Shown here in pieces: positions 45,479 through 55,853 of a DNA stretch of 64,000 nt. Source of the stretch: Basidiobolus meristosporus CBS 931.73 (taxonomy: Eukaryota; Basidiobolomycota; Basidiobolomycetes; Basidiobolales; Basidiobolaceae); NCBI GenBank assembly GCA_002104905.1, contig MCFE01000083.1:62001-126000 (forward strand). The letters are read 5' to 3'. Numbering within the stretch: position 1 is the stretch's first letter; each line of letters begins with the position of its first letter. Position numbers and translations under genes: made by a program. The notes under the pieces are model-generated. The model searched no databases. It was not told the origin of the DNA and worked only from the letters and a program-made list of their open reading frames with translations.

Positions 45479-47394
45479 AATATTACTGGGGATACGATGA
45501 AGGCAGAAATATTCTTTAGGACTAATGCAGCGGTTTCTTTTGCATCAGTGTTCTTACAGCAAGGGATAAAGTGAGCCATCTTGGTCAGCCAGTCAGCCAC
45601 TACAAGTAAAGCATTGAAGCCACATGACTCAGGGAGGTCAGTAATGAAGTCCATAGATATAGATCTCCATTGGTGTTCTGGGATAGGCAAGGGCTGAAGA
45701 AGTCCATAGGGCTGGTGTCTGGCTGGTTTTGCACGGTTGCAAATATCACAAGTCAGAATGTACTCTTTGATAAGAGTTATCATTGTAGGCCACCAGAAAT
45801 CTCTTTTGATAGCATTCAAGGTTTTGGCAGTACCAAAGTGGCCTGCAGCCATTGAATCATGCCAAGACTTAATGATGTCTAGCTGGGTGGCAAGGTCTGG
45901 GACATAAAGCTGCTGCTTGTGGTAGATGAGGTTGTTTACCAGATGCAGGTTCTGGATGTTTGGGAACTTGGGAGGGGGCCCAACTGGGGATTCCAGATAT
46001 TTCTTGACAGTGCTGGAAGTCATATCAGAGGCTTGGGATTCTGATATCCTTACTAGGAATGAAGGGATGACAAGATTTGAGGACTGGGTGGCAAGAATCT
46101 CAAAATGTTTCTTGCTCAGCAATGGGTGTTCCATTTGCCAACAGGCATCATCTCTCTCTTCCAGGGCATATTCTTTTTTTCTGGACAGGGCATCAGGCTT
46201 TCCTTGCTTTGCACCAGGTCTATAGGTGATAGTAAAGTCAAAGCTGGACAGGAAGAGTGACCATCTGGCTTGTCTCCGGTTTAGTACTTTGGAAGTTGCA
46301 AAGTACTCAAGGTTCTTATGGTCACAGAAGACTTTGATTTTGTGTTTTGCACTGTCCAGGTAGTGTCTCCATTGCTCAAAGGCTACAATGATGGCAAGCA
46401 ACTCCTTATCATAGATATCATAGTTGATCTCTGCAGGGGAAAACTTCCAAGAGTAGAATGCAATGGGGTGCAACACATTGTCCTCATCATACTGGGAGAG
46501 TATGGCACCAAGGGCAAAATCAGAAGCATCAGTCTCCACTATGAATTGCTTCTCAAGGTCAGGGTGGGCAAGCAGGGGGGCCTTCAGGAAAGATTTCTTG
46601 AGTTGGTTGAATGAGCTGGATTGCTCCTCATTCCAGGCAAAAGGTGTGTTCTTCTGGGTAAGCTTTGTCAGAGGGGTGACTATCTTGGAGTAGTTGGCTA
46701 TGAACCTGCGATAGAAGTTGGCAAGTCCCAGGAAGGATTGTACTTCCTTGACTGAGCTTGGAGTTTTCCAGGATTGGACTGAGTCAACTTTCTTTGGGTC
46801 CATTCTTGTTCCCTCAGGGCTGATGAGATAACCAAGAAATTCCACTTCTCTCTGGTCAAATTCACACTTCTCTAGCTTGGCATAGAGACCGGCAGAGTCT
46901 AGTTTTCTCAATACTTTCTTGACATGTTCATCATGTTCATCTTGGCTCTTGGAGTATATGAGAATATCATCAAGGTAGATTACCACAAAGTGGTCAAGGT
47001 ATTCACTGAATATGTCATTCATGAGGTGTTGAAACACAACAGGGGCATTGGTGAGGCCAAATGGCATTACTTTGTATTCAAAGTGGCCATATCTTGTGCA
47101 AAAGGCAGTTTTCCATTCATCACCGGGCTTGATTCTGACAAGATTGTAAGCTCCTCTCAAGTCAATCTTGGTGTAGACTTGGGCAGCAGATAGCTGATCC
47201 AACAGTGTGTTGATCAGGGGCAGGGGGTAGCGGTTCTTAACTGTGATCTTATTCAAAGCACGGTAGTCCACACACATTCTGAGGGTGCCATCCTTCTTCT
47301 TGACAAAGAGGATTAGGGCTCCAGCAGGTGATTTGGAATGTTGAATAAAACCCTTCTGGAGGTTTTCTTGAGTATAACCATGGAGTTCTTTCAA
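45343..47394 (-). pseudogene. Gypsy-1 RT, RNase H and integrase N-terminal half
   Basis: 683-residue open segment. RT: VKKKDGTLRMCVDYRALNKI and the catalytic YLDD at 140-143. RNase H: ETDASDFALGAILSQ (Asp289), KELLAI (Glu331) and FCDHKNLEYF (Asp358). Integrase HHCC finger: His512, His519, Cys549, Cys552. First catalytic Asp in SMDFITDLP (582). The tail after about residue 622 is out of frame owing to the indel near 45490. The first residues are cut by another frameshift near 47440 that separates it from protease. Confidence 0.93.
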
Positions 47395-48086
47395 CTCCGG
47401 CTGGGAGAGGTTATATATTGGGCCAAATGGAGGGACTTTCCATCTTCAAGGTCAATAGGGCAGTCATAAGGCCGATGGTCAGGGAGGAGTTCTGCTTTCT
47501 TCTTGTCAAAGACATGGGCAAACTCTTGGTACTTGGCTGGTATAGTTGCTGAGGGGGCTCCTTCAGCTGGCAAGGTATCTTGGGCTGTTGAACTGTTGGC
47601 AACCATCTTTTCACGGTTATCAGGGTCTGGAGATTTCATGGAGTTGACTTGGTGGGATCTGGTGAATGACAGGATCTTGGATTTCCAATCAATACTTGGA
47701 TTGTGGTAGCTCAACCATGAGCTTCCAAGCACAATAGGATAGTGTGGTGAGTTGATGATGTTGAAGGCAATTCTTTCTTGGTGGGCAGTACTGGACAGCT
47801 GGAGTAAGCATGTTTCATGGGTAACGGCACCAGAGGAGAGTGATCTTCCATCAATAACTTCTACTTGGACTGGACAGGATTTCAAGGTAACAGGAATAGA
47901 GTGCTTCTGGACAAAGGCTTGGTCAATGAAACAGGATGAAGCACTGGAATCAATCAGGGCTAGGGCTGGGACAGGACCAGAGTCAGGGATCTGGATTTTG
48001 ACAGGCATTCTCAAGGACTGGATAGATTTTGTGGCAAAGGAAGATTCTTGGATATGCTGGATTTTCATGGGTGGGTCCAGTTGCAA
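47391..48086 (-). pseudogene. Gypsy-1 protease and pol N-terminus
   Basis: Retropepsin-type segment with ALIDSSASSCFIDQAFV, where the invariant DSG triad reads DSS, so activity is doubtful. IVLGSSWLSYHNPSIDWKS is the conserved block after the protease, and EFAHVFDKKKAELLPDHRPY leads into RT. The frame stays open upstream of 48086 and is -1 relative to gag. It ends at a stop after a one-base change in the C/T-rich run near 47440. Confidence 0.88.
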
Positions 48087-48119
48087 GCCTGTCAGTGCAA
48101 CTGGACATTGGAGTTTCCC
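48075..48119 (-). promoter_or_regulatory. Predicted -1 programmed ribosomal frameshift signal of Gypsy-1
   Basis: Element strand: slippery heptamer GGGAAAC (48119-48113) in the register G-GGA-AAC of the gag frame, a 6-nt spacer TCCAAT, then an 11-bp perfect stem GTCCAGTTGCA / TGCAACTGGAC (48106-48096 and 48085-48075) with a 10-nt loop that contains the gag TGA stop. Slippage by -1 leads into the protease frame, which is exactly the relative phase of the two ORFs. Confidence 0.82.
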
Positions 48120-49054
48120 AACAGATCTGGATCAGGTTGGTTGCTGGAGGACTGCATTAGCTTGAAGCTGGACTTCTTGTTGGGGCAGGACTTGGCAAAG
48201 TGACCTGGTTGGCCACAGTCTAGACAGTGGTTGGCTTGTTGATGTCTGGACTTTTCACTCTTTGATAGTTTCTTGTATTTGGCACTATCAATCTGCATAG
48301 GATCTTCTGGAGTGACTTGGGGAGCAGGAGGGGTTGGGACTGCAACAGGAATGTGTCTTTGACGGTTCTTTTGCTTCTTCTGGAATAGTCTGTTATCACA
48401 CCGGATTGCTTGGTGCATAGCTTCAACCAATGTATCTGGATCTAGGAGTGTGAGTAGCAGATCACAGACTTAATCATTGAGGCCATCTTGGAATTGGCTA
48501 ATCAAAGCTGCTTGACCCCAGGAGCCGAGGTCACTGGAGAGTTGTCGGAATTCTGAGGCATAGACTGATGCTGGTTTGTTCCCTTGCTTGAGGGTCTTGA
48601 TCTTGTTGGCAGCAGTTCTGGCTTGGTCAAGGTTACCAAATGTTAGCTCCATTTCAGTGAGAAAAGCTTGGTAGTCTCTGAGGAGGGGAGAGTTGGTCTC
48701 CACTAATGGGGAGAACCACTTGAGAGCTGTACCAGTAAGCAGGTTGGAGATGAAACCAACTTTGGCCTGGTCAGTCGGGTACCGGTTGGGCTGGAGTGCA
48801 AGATTGTTTTTCACCATATTGACGAAGCCACGGAATTCATTCTGAGAGCCATTGAACTTGGTAGCAGGAGTATACTTGGGTTCTTGGTAGACTGGGACAT
48901 GGCTAGTTTGCTGGACACTTTGGTTCTGGAACTGAGCAAGAGTGTTTCTGAGGTCTACATGGTCTTGCTGCAGTTGGGTAAAGGCAGCCATGAGCTGGGC
49001 AAAGTTCAGCTCTAGGTTGGACATGGTAGCAGAGGAAGGCGGATGAACTTGCAA
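48092..49054 (-). pseudogene. Gypsy-1 gag with one internal stop
   Basis: The likely start is MSNLELNFAQLMAAFTQLQQ (ATG near 49024), preceded by a purine/pyrimidine-rich leader. The open segment 48470-49054 holds the capsid region (FVNMVKNNLALQPNRYPTDQ, then LTGTALKWFSPLVE, then FRQLSSDLGSWGQ). A single TAA (about 48472-48470) separates it from the same-frame segment 48092-48430, which carries the CCHC knuckle CLDCGQPGHFAKSC. The basic, Lys/Arg/Gln-rich stretch before the knuckle would bind RNA. Confidence 0.9.
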
Positions 49055-49430
49055 GGAATACTGGAATATGCTAAACTAGGTTGTGGGTTTGTAAAGCCAC
49101 TAGTATGTCAAGAATACAACTTTTGAGCCACAATCCCCAACTTAAATAAGTTAGCGTCACTTCAGAAGGTACTGGTTTCAACGTCCTTTGATAGAGTATT
49201 GTACTAAAGCTTCCAATACTGTAACAACTGTAAACTCCACCAGCAGGGTAATAAAGTGAATGCAGCTTTGACCAATAGTTTTACAAAGATAAAGTATCTT
49301 TGCCTTTATAGGACAAGACTAGGGAAAGATGATGGATGATACTTACGGTGAGTATTCCTTTTACAAGTTTTCTTCAAACTTTGGGCAGAAGGCAGGGATC
49401 CACAGGTAAGTCAGGACAGTCTGATAAAAC
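49055..49430 (-). other. Gypsy-1 5' untranslated leader
   Basis: Non-coding sequence between the 5' LTR and gag. It resembles the U5 half of LTR-D (about 6270-6600): CACAATCCCCAACTT, GTACTAAAGCTTCC and AACTGTAAACTCCACCAGCA are shared. No tRNA 3'-end primer-binding site (TGG...) is seen right after the LTR. Confidence 0.65.
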
Positions 49431-49951
49431 TGTTATGAATAGACACAAGGCAGGAGGAAAAGCTAGGCACGGCAGGAAAGGACTTAGGTGTGGACCATCA
49501 AGGCAAGGCAGGATTCAAGGCAAGGCTGTTTATTCAAGACCTGTGTTTATCAGACTGAGGAATACTTAAGGGGGGATAGGACTATATATACTTTTTGGCT
49601 GTACTGATGCAAAGAGATATTAGCTAATACTAATGGGGTTGTGGGGTGAGGCACAGCAATGGTGCTGGGGATAATGACATAGATGACATGGCACTGAGAC
49701 AGGATGGGGAAATGGATTGGGTCACCTGATCATGTGACTAAGTCATGTGACCTGGTATTTCCATATATGGTACTGGACTATGAAAAACACGATGGAAAGC
49801 TTCCATGGAATGTTCCATTGTGTAACAATGGTTTGGAATGGTCAGGAACTTTCTGGAAGGTGGTAGAAGGTTCCAGAAGGAATCTCTTAGAAATTGAGCT
49901 AGGAAGCCAAAACTTGGCATGGGTGTTCATGTTTGTCATGTGATCATGACA
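49431..49951 (-). repeat. 5' LTR of Gypsy-1
   Basis: 521 bp, eight differences from the 3' LTR. Four are transitions and each is at a CpG in one of the two copies. Confidence 0.92.
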
Positions 49952-50005
49952 GACTCTGGGGAGAACTCTTGGGCAAAGAGTGGGTACTACATTTAGTACT
50001 TGCAT
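49952..50005. mobile_element. Unclassified insert (right part)
   Basis: Continuation of 43721-44051 after Gypsy-1, starting with the duplicated GACTC and ending before copia-A3 resumes near TGCATATAATACC. Confidence 0.45.
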
Positions 50006-50989
50006 ATAATACCACTGCAAAGAAGCTGACCAAGTGCATGGATATGCTGTTTGGTGAAAATATAATATGCTTACAAAAAATGACATCTGATGATGACAAA
50101 AATCTGATCTCAAGTCCACTAATAGTCAGGATTGAATCAGAGCAAAACAGTTAGCATTGTCTCACTCCAAAGAGCTCCGCAACCACAGTTCAGCCCAAAT
50201 CAGGGCCCTGGAATATCCAAGAAGTGATTGTTCCAGAATCACAAATGTGGAGATCCAACTAAACCAGAAGTTGCCCATATTACTGTATCAACAAGGATAC
50301 ATACTTAGACTATACCTACACAGTCCATATTAATGAGCCCAAGACTCTGAAAGAGGCCCTGAGTACCCCTCTTATAGAGTCTTGCAGATCTGCAATGATT
50401 GAGGAGTATTAGCCCTTGATGAATAATCAGACATGGGACTTAGACAAAGCACTAGTCAACCAAAAATCAATTGGATGCAGATGGGTCTTCAAGACAAAAT
50501 GCAAGGCTGATAGTAAAATTGAAAGATGCAAAGCAGCACTTATGGACAAAAGATACTGTCAAACAAAAGGACTTGACTATACTGAGACCTTTGCACCAGT
50601 AGCCAGGCTTAATTCCATCAGACTAATATTAGCTATTGCAGCCATATATGAGTTTCTTATACATCAAATGGATGTAAAAACTGCATTTTGAATGGAGAAC
50701 CTGATGAGGGCATGTATATAGACCAGCCTGATGGGCTTGTTAACCAAGATAACCCACATTGCTGCAAGCGTAAAGTATTATGTGGACTAAAACAGTCACT
50801 AAGAGCCTGGAATTGCAAGAAGAATTCTTGGGAATTGTTTTGTTTCAAAGGGGTACTGCTAATTACAGTACATGCTATAAGCCATACAGAGCAAATCCAG
50901 TTTAAATAGCTCAATATGTGGATAATCTAACTATAGCTGCCAATCACCTTGAAACACTGAAAGCAACTAAATCCAGCCTGCCAAAGGAG
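50006..50989 (+). pseudogene. Copia-A3 integrase/RT linker and RT
   Basis: Linker SDDDKNLISSPLIVRIESEQ (50080-50150). RT at 50416-50691 has SIGCRWVFKTKCKADSKIER and TFAPVARLNSIRLILAIAA followed by HQMDVKTAF. Then GEPDEGMYIDQPDGLVNQDN and AWNCKKNS. The stretch near 50915-50940 is where YVDDL lies, preceded by stops. It ends at LTR element E. Confidence 0.8.
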
Positions 50990-51394
50990 TGTTTTATCCA
51001 ATAGGAAAGTGGAATAAAACTCCTGAATGGTTTAGCTGAACCCAAGTGACAACCAAGTGCAGAATCTTAGAATTGTCAGAGAGTGACAGAAATATTAGCA
51101 GAGAGGTTCTGGTCTAATGTTGGTCTTGTAAATAGCTGGGTTTGGCTACAAAGGCAACAGAGTTGGTTTGTTACACAGGCTAGGCTGGTGTTCCTAGGTG
51201 TGCTAGAAATGCTGGGCTTGGGTAGAAACTAGAAAGTAATTGTTGAGTTCTTAATTTTGCTGAGATACACACTAAGCCAAGAGGTTTGGTAAACTTCTTA
51301 TACTCTTTTGATCAAGTTGAATTAGTAATCACCAAGAGACTGAACTATTTGAAATCAGCTTGGATGTTGATAGGCACATCAGATAAATGAAAAT

Positions 51395-51765
51395 TGGAGA
51401 TGTAGATTTGGATAATCCAAGGGCATGACTTCTTGGTGGCCAATGTAGAGCAAGGATTGGTGTATTTTCAATGCTGTAAATTACTATGGCAACATTCTCC
51501 AGAGCTTCTTTGATAATCCCAATCTCTTCTTGGTAACCAGAAATAACTTCAAGAAGTTCATCTCTACAATAACTGTCAGATCTTGTCTTGCCAAGCTTTG
51601 AGTGCTCAAGCATCAAGGTGTTTCTTTCCTGCATAATATTTTCAAGCTGTTCAGTTAGTTCTTGCTGATTTCTCTGGGCTTCTTTGAACATAGAAAGACT
51701 TGGATTGCTTGCTGCTGAGGACATCTTGCAAAGTGCTTGAAGGTGATGAATTTCCATGAAAAAAA
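51395..51765 (-). pseudogene. Gag-like N-terminus of LTR element E
   Basis: Minus-strand frame (51329-51790) contains MSSAASNPSLSMFKEAQRNQ, then QELTEQLENIMQERNTLMLE, a predicted coiled coil, then DELLEVISGYQEEIGIIKEA. It starts about 40 bp after the 5' LTR, the usual place for gag. It then reads through the deletion junction into LTR sequence. The family is not identifiable beyond that. Confidence 0.5.
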
Positions 51766-52436
51766 TGCTATAACTAAGAGGAAAGTACAATAAAACTCCT
51801 GAATGTCGTAGCTGAACCTAAGTGACAGCTAAGTGCAGAATCTTAGAATTGCCAGAGAGTGACAGAAATATTAGTACAGAGGTTCTGGTCTAATATTGGT
51901 CTTGTAAATAGCAGGGTTTGGCTCAAAGGCAACAGATTTGGTTTGCTATACAGGCTAGGCTTTGTGTTCTTAGTAGTACTACATCTGCTAGGCTTAGGTA
52001 GAAACTAGAATGTAATTGTTGATTTCTTAATTTTGCTGAGATACAATCTCAACTTTGTTGCAACACACACTAAACCAAAATGGTCAGCAAACTTTATTTA
52101 TACTTTTTTGATCAAGTTGAATTAGTAAGCATCAAGAGACCGGACTATTTGAAATTGATATGAATGTAGATAGGCACATAAGATAAATGAGAATTGCATC
52201 ATCAATCAGCTGATGTCTTGGTAATTGCTAAGTTTTGGGATAGATCTCAGATGACTAATCACTTGGGAAGGCTTGGCTGATCAGATATGGATGTAATGAC
52301 CACATGAAAATTGATCAGGTGTCACAGCTAAAAATAGATTCTGAGAAGTGATAAAATTGTTGTAAAAATTTGTACTTCCACCTAAATATTGACCTAACTT
52401 AGTCACTTAGATCATTACCCTCAAATCCTAGAAACA

Positions 52437-53375
52437 TTGGGAGAGACTAAATCCAGCCTATCAAAGGAGCTCAAGATGTCCAATCTAGGAGAGCTTAATT
52501 ACTACTTAGGGATTAAGTTCTCCATAGACAGAAGTACCCAGACTATCACCCTAAGCCAATCCAAGTATACTCAAGATATACTAAAGAAGTACCACATGCA
52601 AGACTGTAAACCGGCAGCTACCCCAATGAAGACAAACCTTACCTTGGTCAAAACTCAACCATATCAAGAGAACTTGGTGCCATCTGAAAGCCCTGACTTC
52701 CCTTATCAATCTATGGTTGGCAGTCTGATGTATATCATGCTTGGAACACGTCCAGATATCTCATATTCAGTGAGAGTTGACAGCCAACATAATCAGAACT
52801 ATAGATATGATCATATTGCAGCAGTTAAGCAGATTCTTAGATAGCTAAAAGGAACTGCTGATATCTGCTTGACATACACTTATAAGGATGCAGAACAGGA
52901 TCTTGCGGGATACTATGATGCTGATTGGGGATGAAATTTGGACAACAGAAGATCCACCACAGGATACACCTTTCTTTACTGTAAAGGAGCAATTTCATGG
53001 AATTCAAGAAAGCAACCAACCGTAGCACTTTCTACCACAGAGGCAGAGTACATCGCAGCCTGTGAAGCTACAAAAGAAGCAATGTGGCCAAGAAAGCTTT
53101 TTACAGATTTAGGCATATGTCAAAAAACGCCTATTACTTTATTTCAAGATAATCAAGGATGTATACAACTAGGTAGAAATCCAACTTTTCATGCTAGAAC
53201 CAAGCACATAGATATTAGACATCATCTCATACGTGAAGCTATAGAGAATAACTTAGTTAGCTTAGTTTACTGTCCTACAGATGAAATGATTGCAAACATA
53301 TTTACCAAACCATTAGCTAGAGACAAGTTTGAATATCTTAGGTCAAAATTAGGACTAGTCAGTGTGAACATTTAG
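52437..53375 (+). pseudogene. Copia-A4 RT C-terminus and RNase H
   Basis: 52437-52844 reads SNLGELNYYLGIKFSIDRST, CKPAATPMKTN and DISYSVRVDSQHNQNYRYDH. A TAG stop follows, then 52938-53375 reads [40 protein letters not shown] and [20 protein letters not shown] to the natural C-terminus SVNI. A stop and small frameshift lie around 52845-52937. Confidence 0.85.
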
Positions 53376-53386
53376 CTGAGTGGGAG

Positions 53387-53735
53387 TGTTGTAAAAACTT
53401 GTAATTCCACCTAAATATTCACCTAACTTAGTCACTTAGATCAGTACCCTCAAATCCTAGAGAATACTGACCAAATTCCTTGTTGGGATTTACTTGGAAT
53501 ATTTTCACCACAATATTAGATACCCAGAATATGAGAATTCTCAAAGTTGTTCAAACAGCTCCAGATTTTGCACACATGATCTTGGGACCTTCCTCAACCT
53601 ACTCTCTGTGTTTGTTATGCCAAGACTATGTAAAAGTACAATTACTACTTTTACATTCAATAAATCATTAGGTGAAAACCACATAATCTACTTGCTCTCC
53701 CTATCACTTCCAATATCTCCAAGACTCTTACAACT
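53387..53735 (+). repeat. 3' LTR of copia-A4
   Basis: 349 bp starting TGTTGTAAAAACTTG after the polypurine tract AGTGGGAG. The last base is T where other copies have A. Confidence 0.88.
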
Positions 53736-53846
53736 AAAATAAGCCATTATTGGGATTTGTTATGCTTGGGCCAGGGAAAATTGGTTAGGGTACTAGTTTT
53801 TCTAAGAGAGTAAAATTGACCAAGTTTTAAATGTTGATGCACAACA

Positions 53847-54767
53847 AGGAATTTGAGATGCCCAATCTGGGAGAACTCAGCTACTACTTGGGGATAAATT
53901 TCTCCATTCACAGATATACGCATACTAGCACCCTAGGTCTATCCAAGTATATTCAAGAAAAACTTAAAATATTTTAAATTGAAGACTGTAAACCTGCAGC
54001 TACCTCAATGGAGACAAGCCTTAACTTGGTCAAAACTCAACCAAATCAAGAGAACTTGGTGCCATCTGGAAGACCTGACGGTCCTTATCCATCTATGACT
54101 GGCGGTTTGATGCATATTATGCTTGGAACATGTCCAGATATCACATATCCAGTGGGAGTTGTCAGCCAGCACAATCAGTACTATGGGTCTTATCAAATTG
54201 CAGGAGTTCATCAGATTTTGATATACCTTGAAGAATTTGCTGCTATCTGCTTAAGGTATGCCAATGCAGACTAGAGCAGTATCTTGTTGGATACTTTGAT
54301 GCCAATTGAGGACAAAATTTAGAAGACAAAGGATATACCACAGGATACCCCTTTCTTTATGGCAAAGGAGTAATTTCATGGAACTCAAGAAAGAGACCAA
54401 CTGTAGCACCTTCTATCACAGAGGCAGAGTATATGGCAGCCTGTGAAGCTAAAAAACAAGCAATGTGGTTATGAAAGCTTTTTGAAGATTTTGGCTTATG
54501 TCCAATAATGCCTATTACTTTATTTCAAGATAATTAAGGATGTATACAAGCAGGTAAAAATCCAACTTTTCATGCTAGAACTGAGCACATATATATTAGA
54601 CAGCATTTTATGCATAAAGCTATAGACAATGGCTTAGTCAGTATAGATTATTGTCCTACAGATGAAATGATTGCAGTCATATTTACCAAACCACTTACTA
54701 GAGACAAATTTCAGTATCTTAGGTCCAGATCAGGACTAGTCAGTTTGAGCATTTGGTTGAGTAGGAG
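53847..54767 (+). pseudogene. Copia-A3 RT end and RNase H
   Basis: Resumes with EFEMPNLGELSYYLGINFS, then 54008-54274 (VKTQPNQENLVPSGRPDGPY, DITYPVGVVSQHNQYYGS), then broken RNase H pieces to 54610-54795 ([20 protein letters not shown]). Many TAG/TAA/TGA stops. Confidence 0.8.
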
Positions 54768-55115
54768 TGTTGTAAAGATATGTAGTTCCACCTAAATATT
54801 CACCCAATCTAGTCACTTGATCATTAGCAACAAGTTTTAGAGAATGCTGGCTAAATTCCTTGTTAGGATTTACTCAGAATATTCTCACCAAAATACCAGG
54901 TATGCAGAAAATGAAAATTCCCAAAGTTATCCTAAAAGCCTTAAGCTTTGCACACATGTTCTTGGGACCTTCCTAAACCTGTTTCATACCTCTGTTATGC
55001 CAAGGCCATGTAAAGTACAAAAATACTACTTTAACATTCCATAAGTCATCTGGTGAAAACCACATAATCTACTTCTTGTACCAATTGCTTCCAATATTTC
55101 AAAACTCTCACAACA
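54768..55115 (+). repeat. 3' LTR of copia-A3
   Basis: 348 bp, TGTTGTAAAGATATG to CTCACAACA, preceded by AGTAGGAG. Confidence 0.85.
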
Positions 55116-55853
55116 AGTACAAGACAGTCTCAATACCATTCAAAATGGAGTTTATACTAAAATGAACCAGAGTGCACCTATCAGAAGGACTAGTGTCCAG
55201 CAGGTAGTATGAATATATTACAAAAAGGATTTTGCGGAAATTCAAGACTTATGTATGGCAAAAGTGGAGGCAATTAAGCATATAATTGCAAGATTTAAAT
55301 GTCAACAGCAATGCAAGATGTATGGCAGCTTTGCTAATATCACACTCAAATGCTGTAAAGTTGAGGTTATAGGAGTGTGTCAATTGTAGCAGGTGAAACA
55401 CCATAAAAGCCACTGATTAGGCCTGCTCAAATTGGTTTGGCCCATACAATGACCACCTTTATGCTATGCAAACCTTGCACAAAGACTCTCAAAACAGCAT
55501 CCAGTCTACTGATATACTTGGCATTAAAGACAGCAAAACACCATCACAATCCTGGCATAAAATCAAAAAAGTGTCAAGAGTTCCTAGCTACTTGCATTGC
55601 AATGGCCTTATCATGTGATCCCAATGGCTGATTTGGACTGGATCCACCTGTGGGACCAAGTTATTCTTCATAGGTTAAAGAATGTGCAATGTTCCTTTAT
55701 TTTAATATTAGCAAGTAGCTCAATCCAGGTCTATGGCACAGAGCTGCTTGAGCTACTGCTTTGCCACAGAGATACCATATTTTCCTCCTAGGATACTGAT
55801 TGCTCTGTTAGCATGATCTGCTTGACCTGGTTCTATACTATGCAAGTTGGATC
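55116..55853. other. Repeat DNA without recognised gene
   Basis: Shares blocks with 13600-14100 (GTAAAGTTGAGG, GTGTGTCAATTGTAGCAGGT, TTGGACTGGATCCACC-like) and with 60248-60270, so it is part of a dispersed unclassified repeat. No coding domain is seen. Confidence 0.45.

Larger units (their letters stand above)
44052..49951 (-). mobile_element. Gypsy-1: complete chromodomain Ty3/gypsy element (5.9 kb), TSD GACTC
   Basis: 521-bp LTRs at 44052-44572 and 49431-49951 begin TGTTATGAATAG and end GATCATGACA. GACTC flanks both sides. Internal order gag, protease, RT, RNase H, integrase, chromodomain identifies a chromovirus. Eight differences between the LTRs make it the youngest LTR element here. 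It is inactivated by one stop in gag, two pol frameshifts and a protease active-site change. Confidence 0.95.
52358..53735 (+). mobile_element. Copia-A4: deletion derivative of copia-A, TSD AAAAT
   Basis: Begins with the first ~76 bp of the copia-A LTR (TGTTGTAAAAATTTG), jumps at CCTAGA directly into RT, continues through RNase H and ends with a full 349-bp 3' LTR (53387-53735). AAAAT flanks both ends (52353-52357, 53736-53740). The coding part is the least damaged plus-strand copia-A sequence here. Confidence 0.9.
50990..53846 (-). mobile_element. LTR element E: internally deleted LTR retroelement nested in copia-A3
   Basis: Direct repeats 50990-51394 and 51766-52183 (AATAAAACTCCTGAATG, GTGCAGAATCTTAGAATTG and more) are its LTRs. 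The right one continues to 53846 once copia-A4 is removed (about 698 bp) and the left one is truncated. Element ends are TG at 50990 and CA at 53846, flanked by AGGAG and AGGAA (one change). The interior is only about 370 bp. Confidence 0.75.
36649..55115 (+). mobile_element. Copia-A3: old plus-strand copia element split by three large insertions
   Basis: Collinear pieces are 36649-38949 (5' LTR, gag, protease, integrase), 43631-43720 (integrase), 50006-50989 (linker, RT) and 53847-55115 (RT end, RNase H, 3' LTR). The gaps hold copia-A2, an unclassified insert carrying Gypsy-1, and LTR element E carrying copia-A4. When the insertions are removed the copia order is continuous. All domains have several stops. 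The flanks CTTAC and AGTAC do not give a clean duplication. Confidence 0.8.

Noticed and set aside
47752-48165. 137-codon plus-strand frame
   Set aside because: Antisense to gag/protease of Gypsy-1; low stop density reflects the coding strand.
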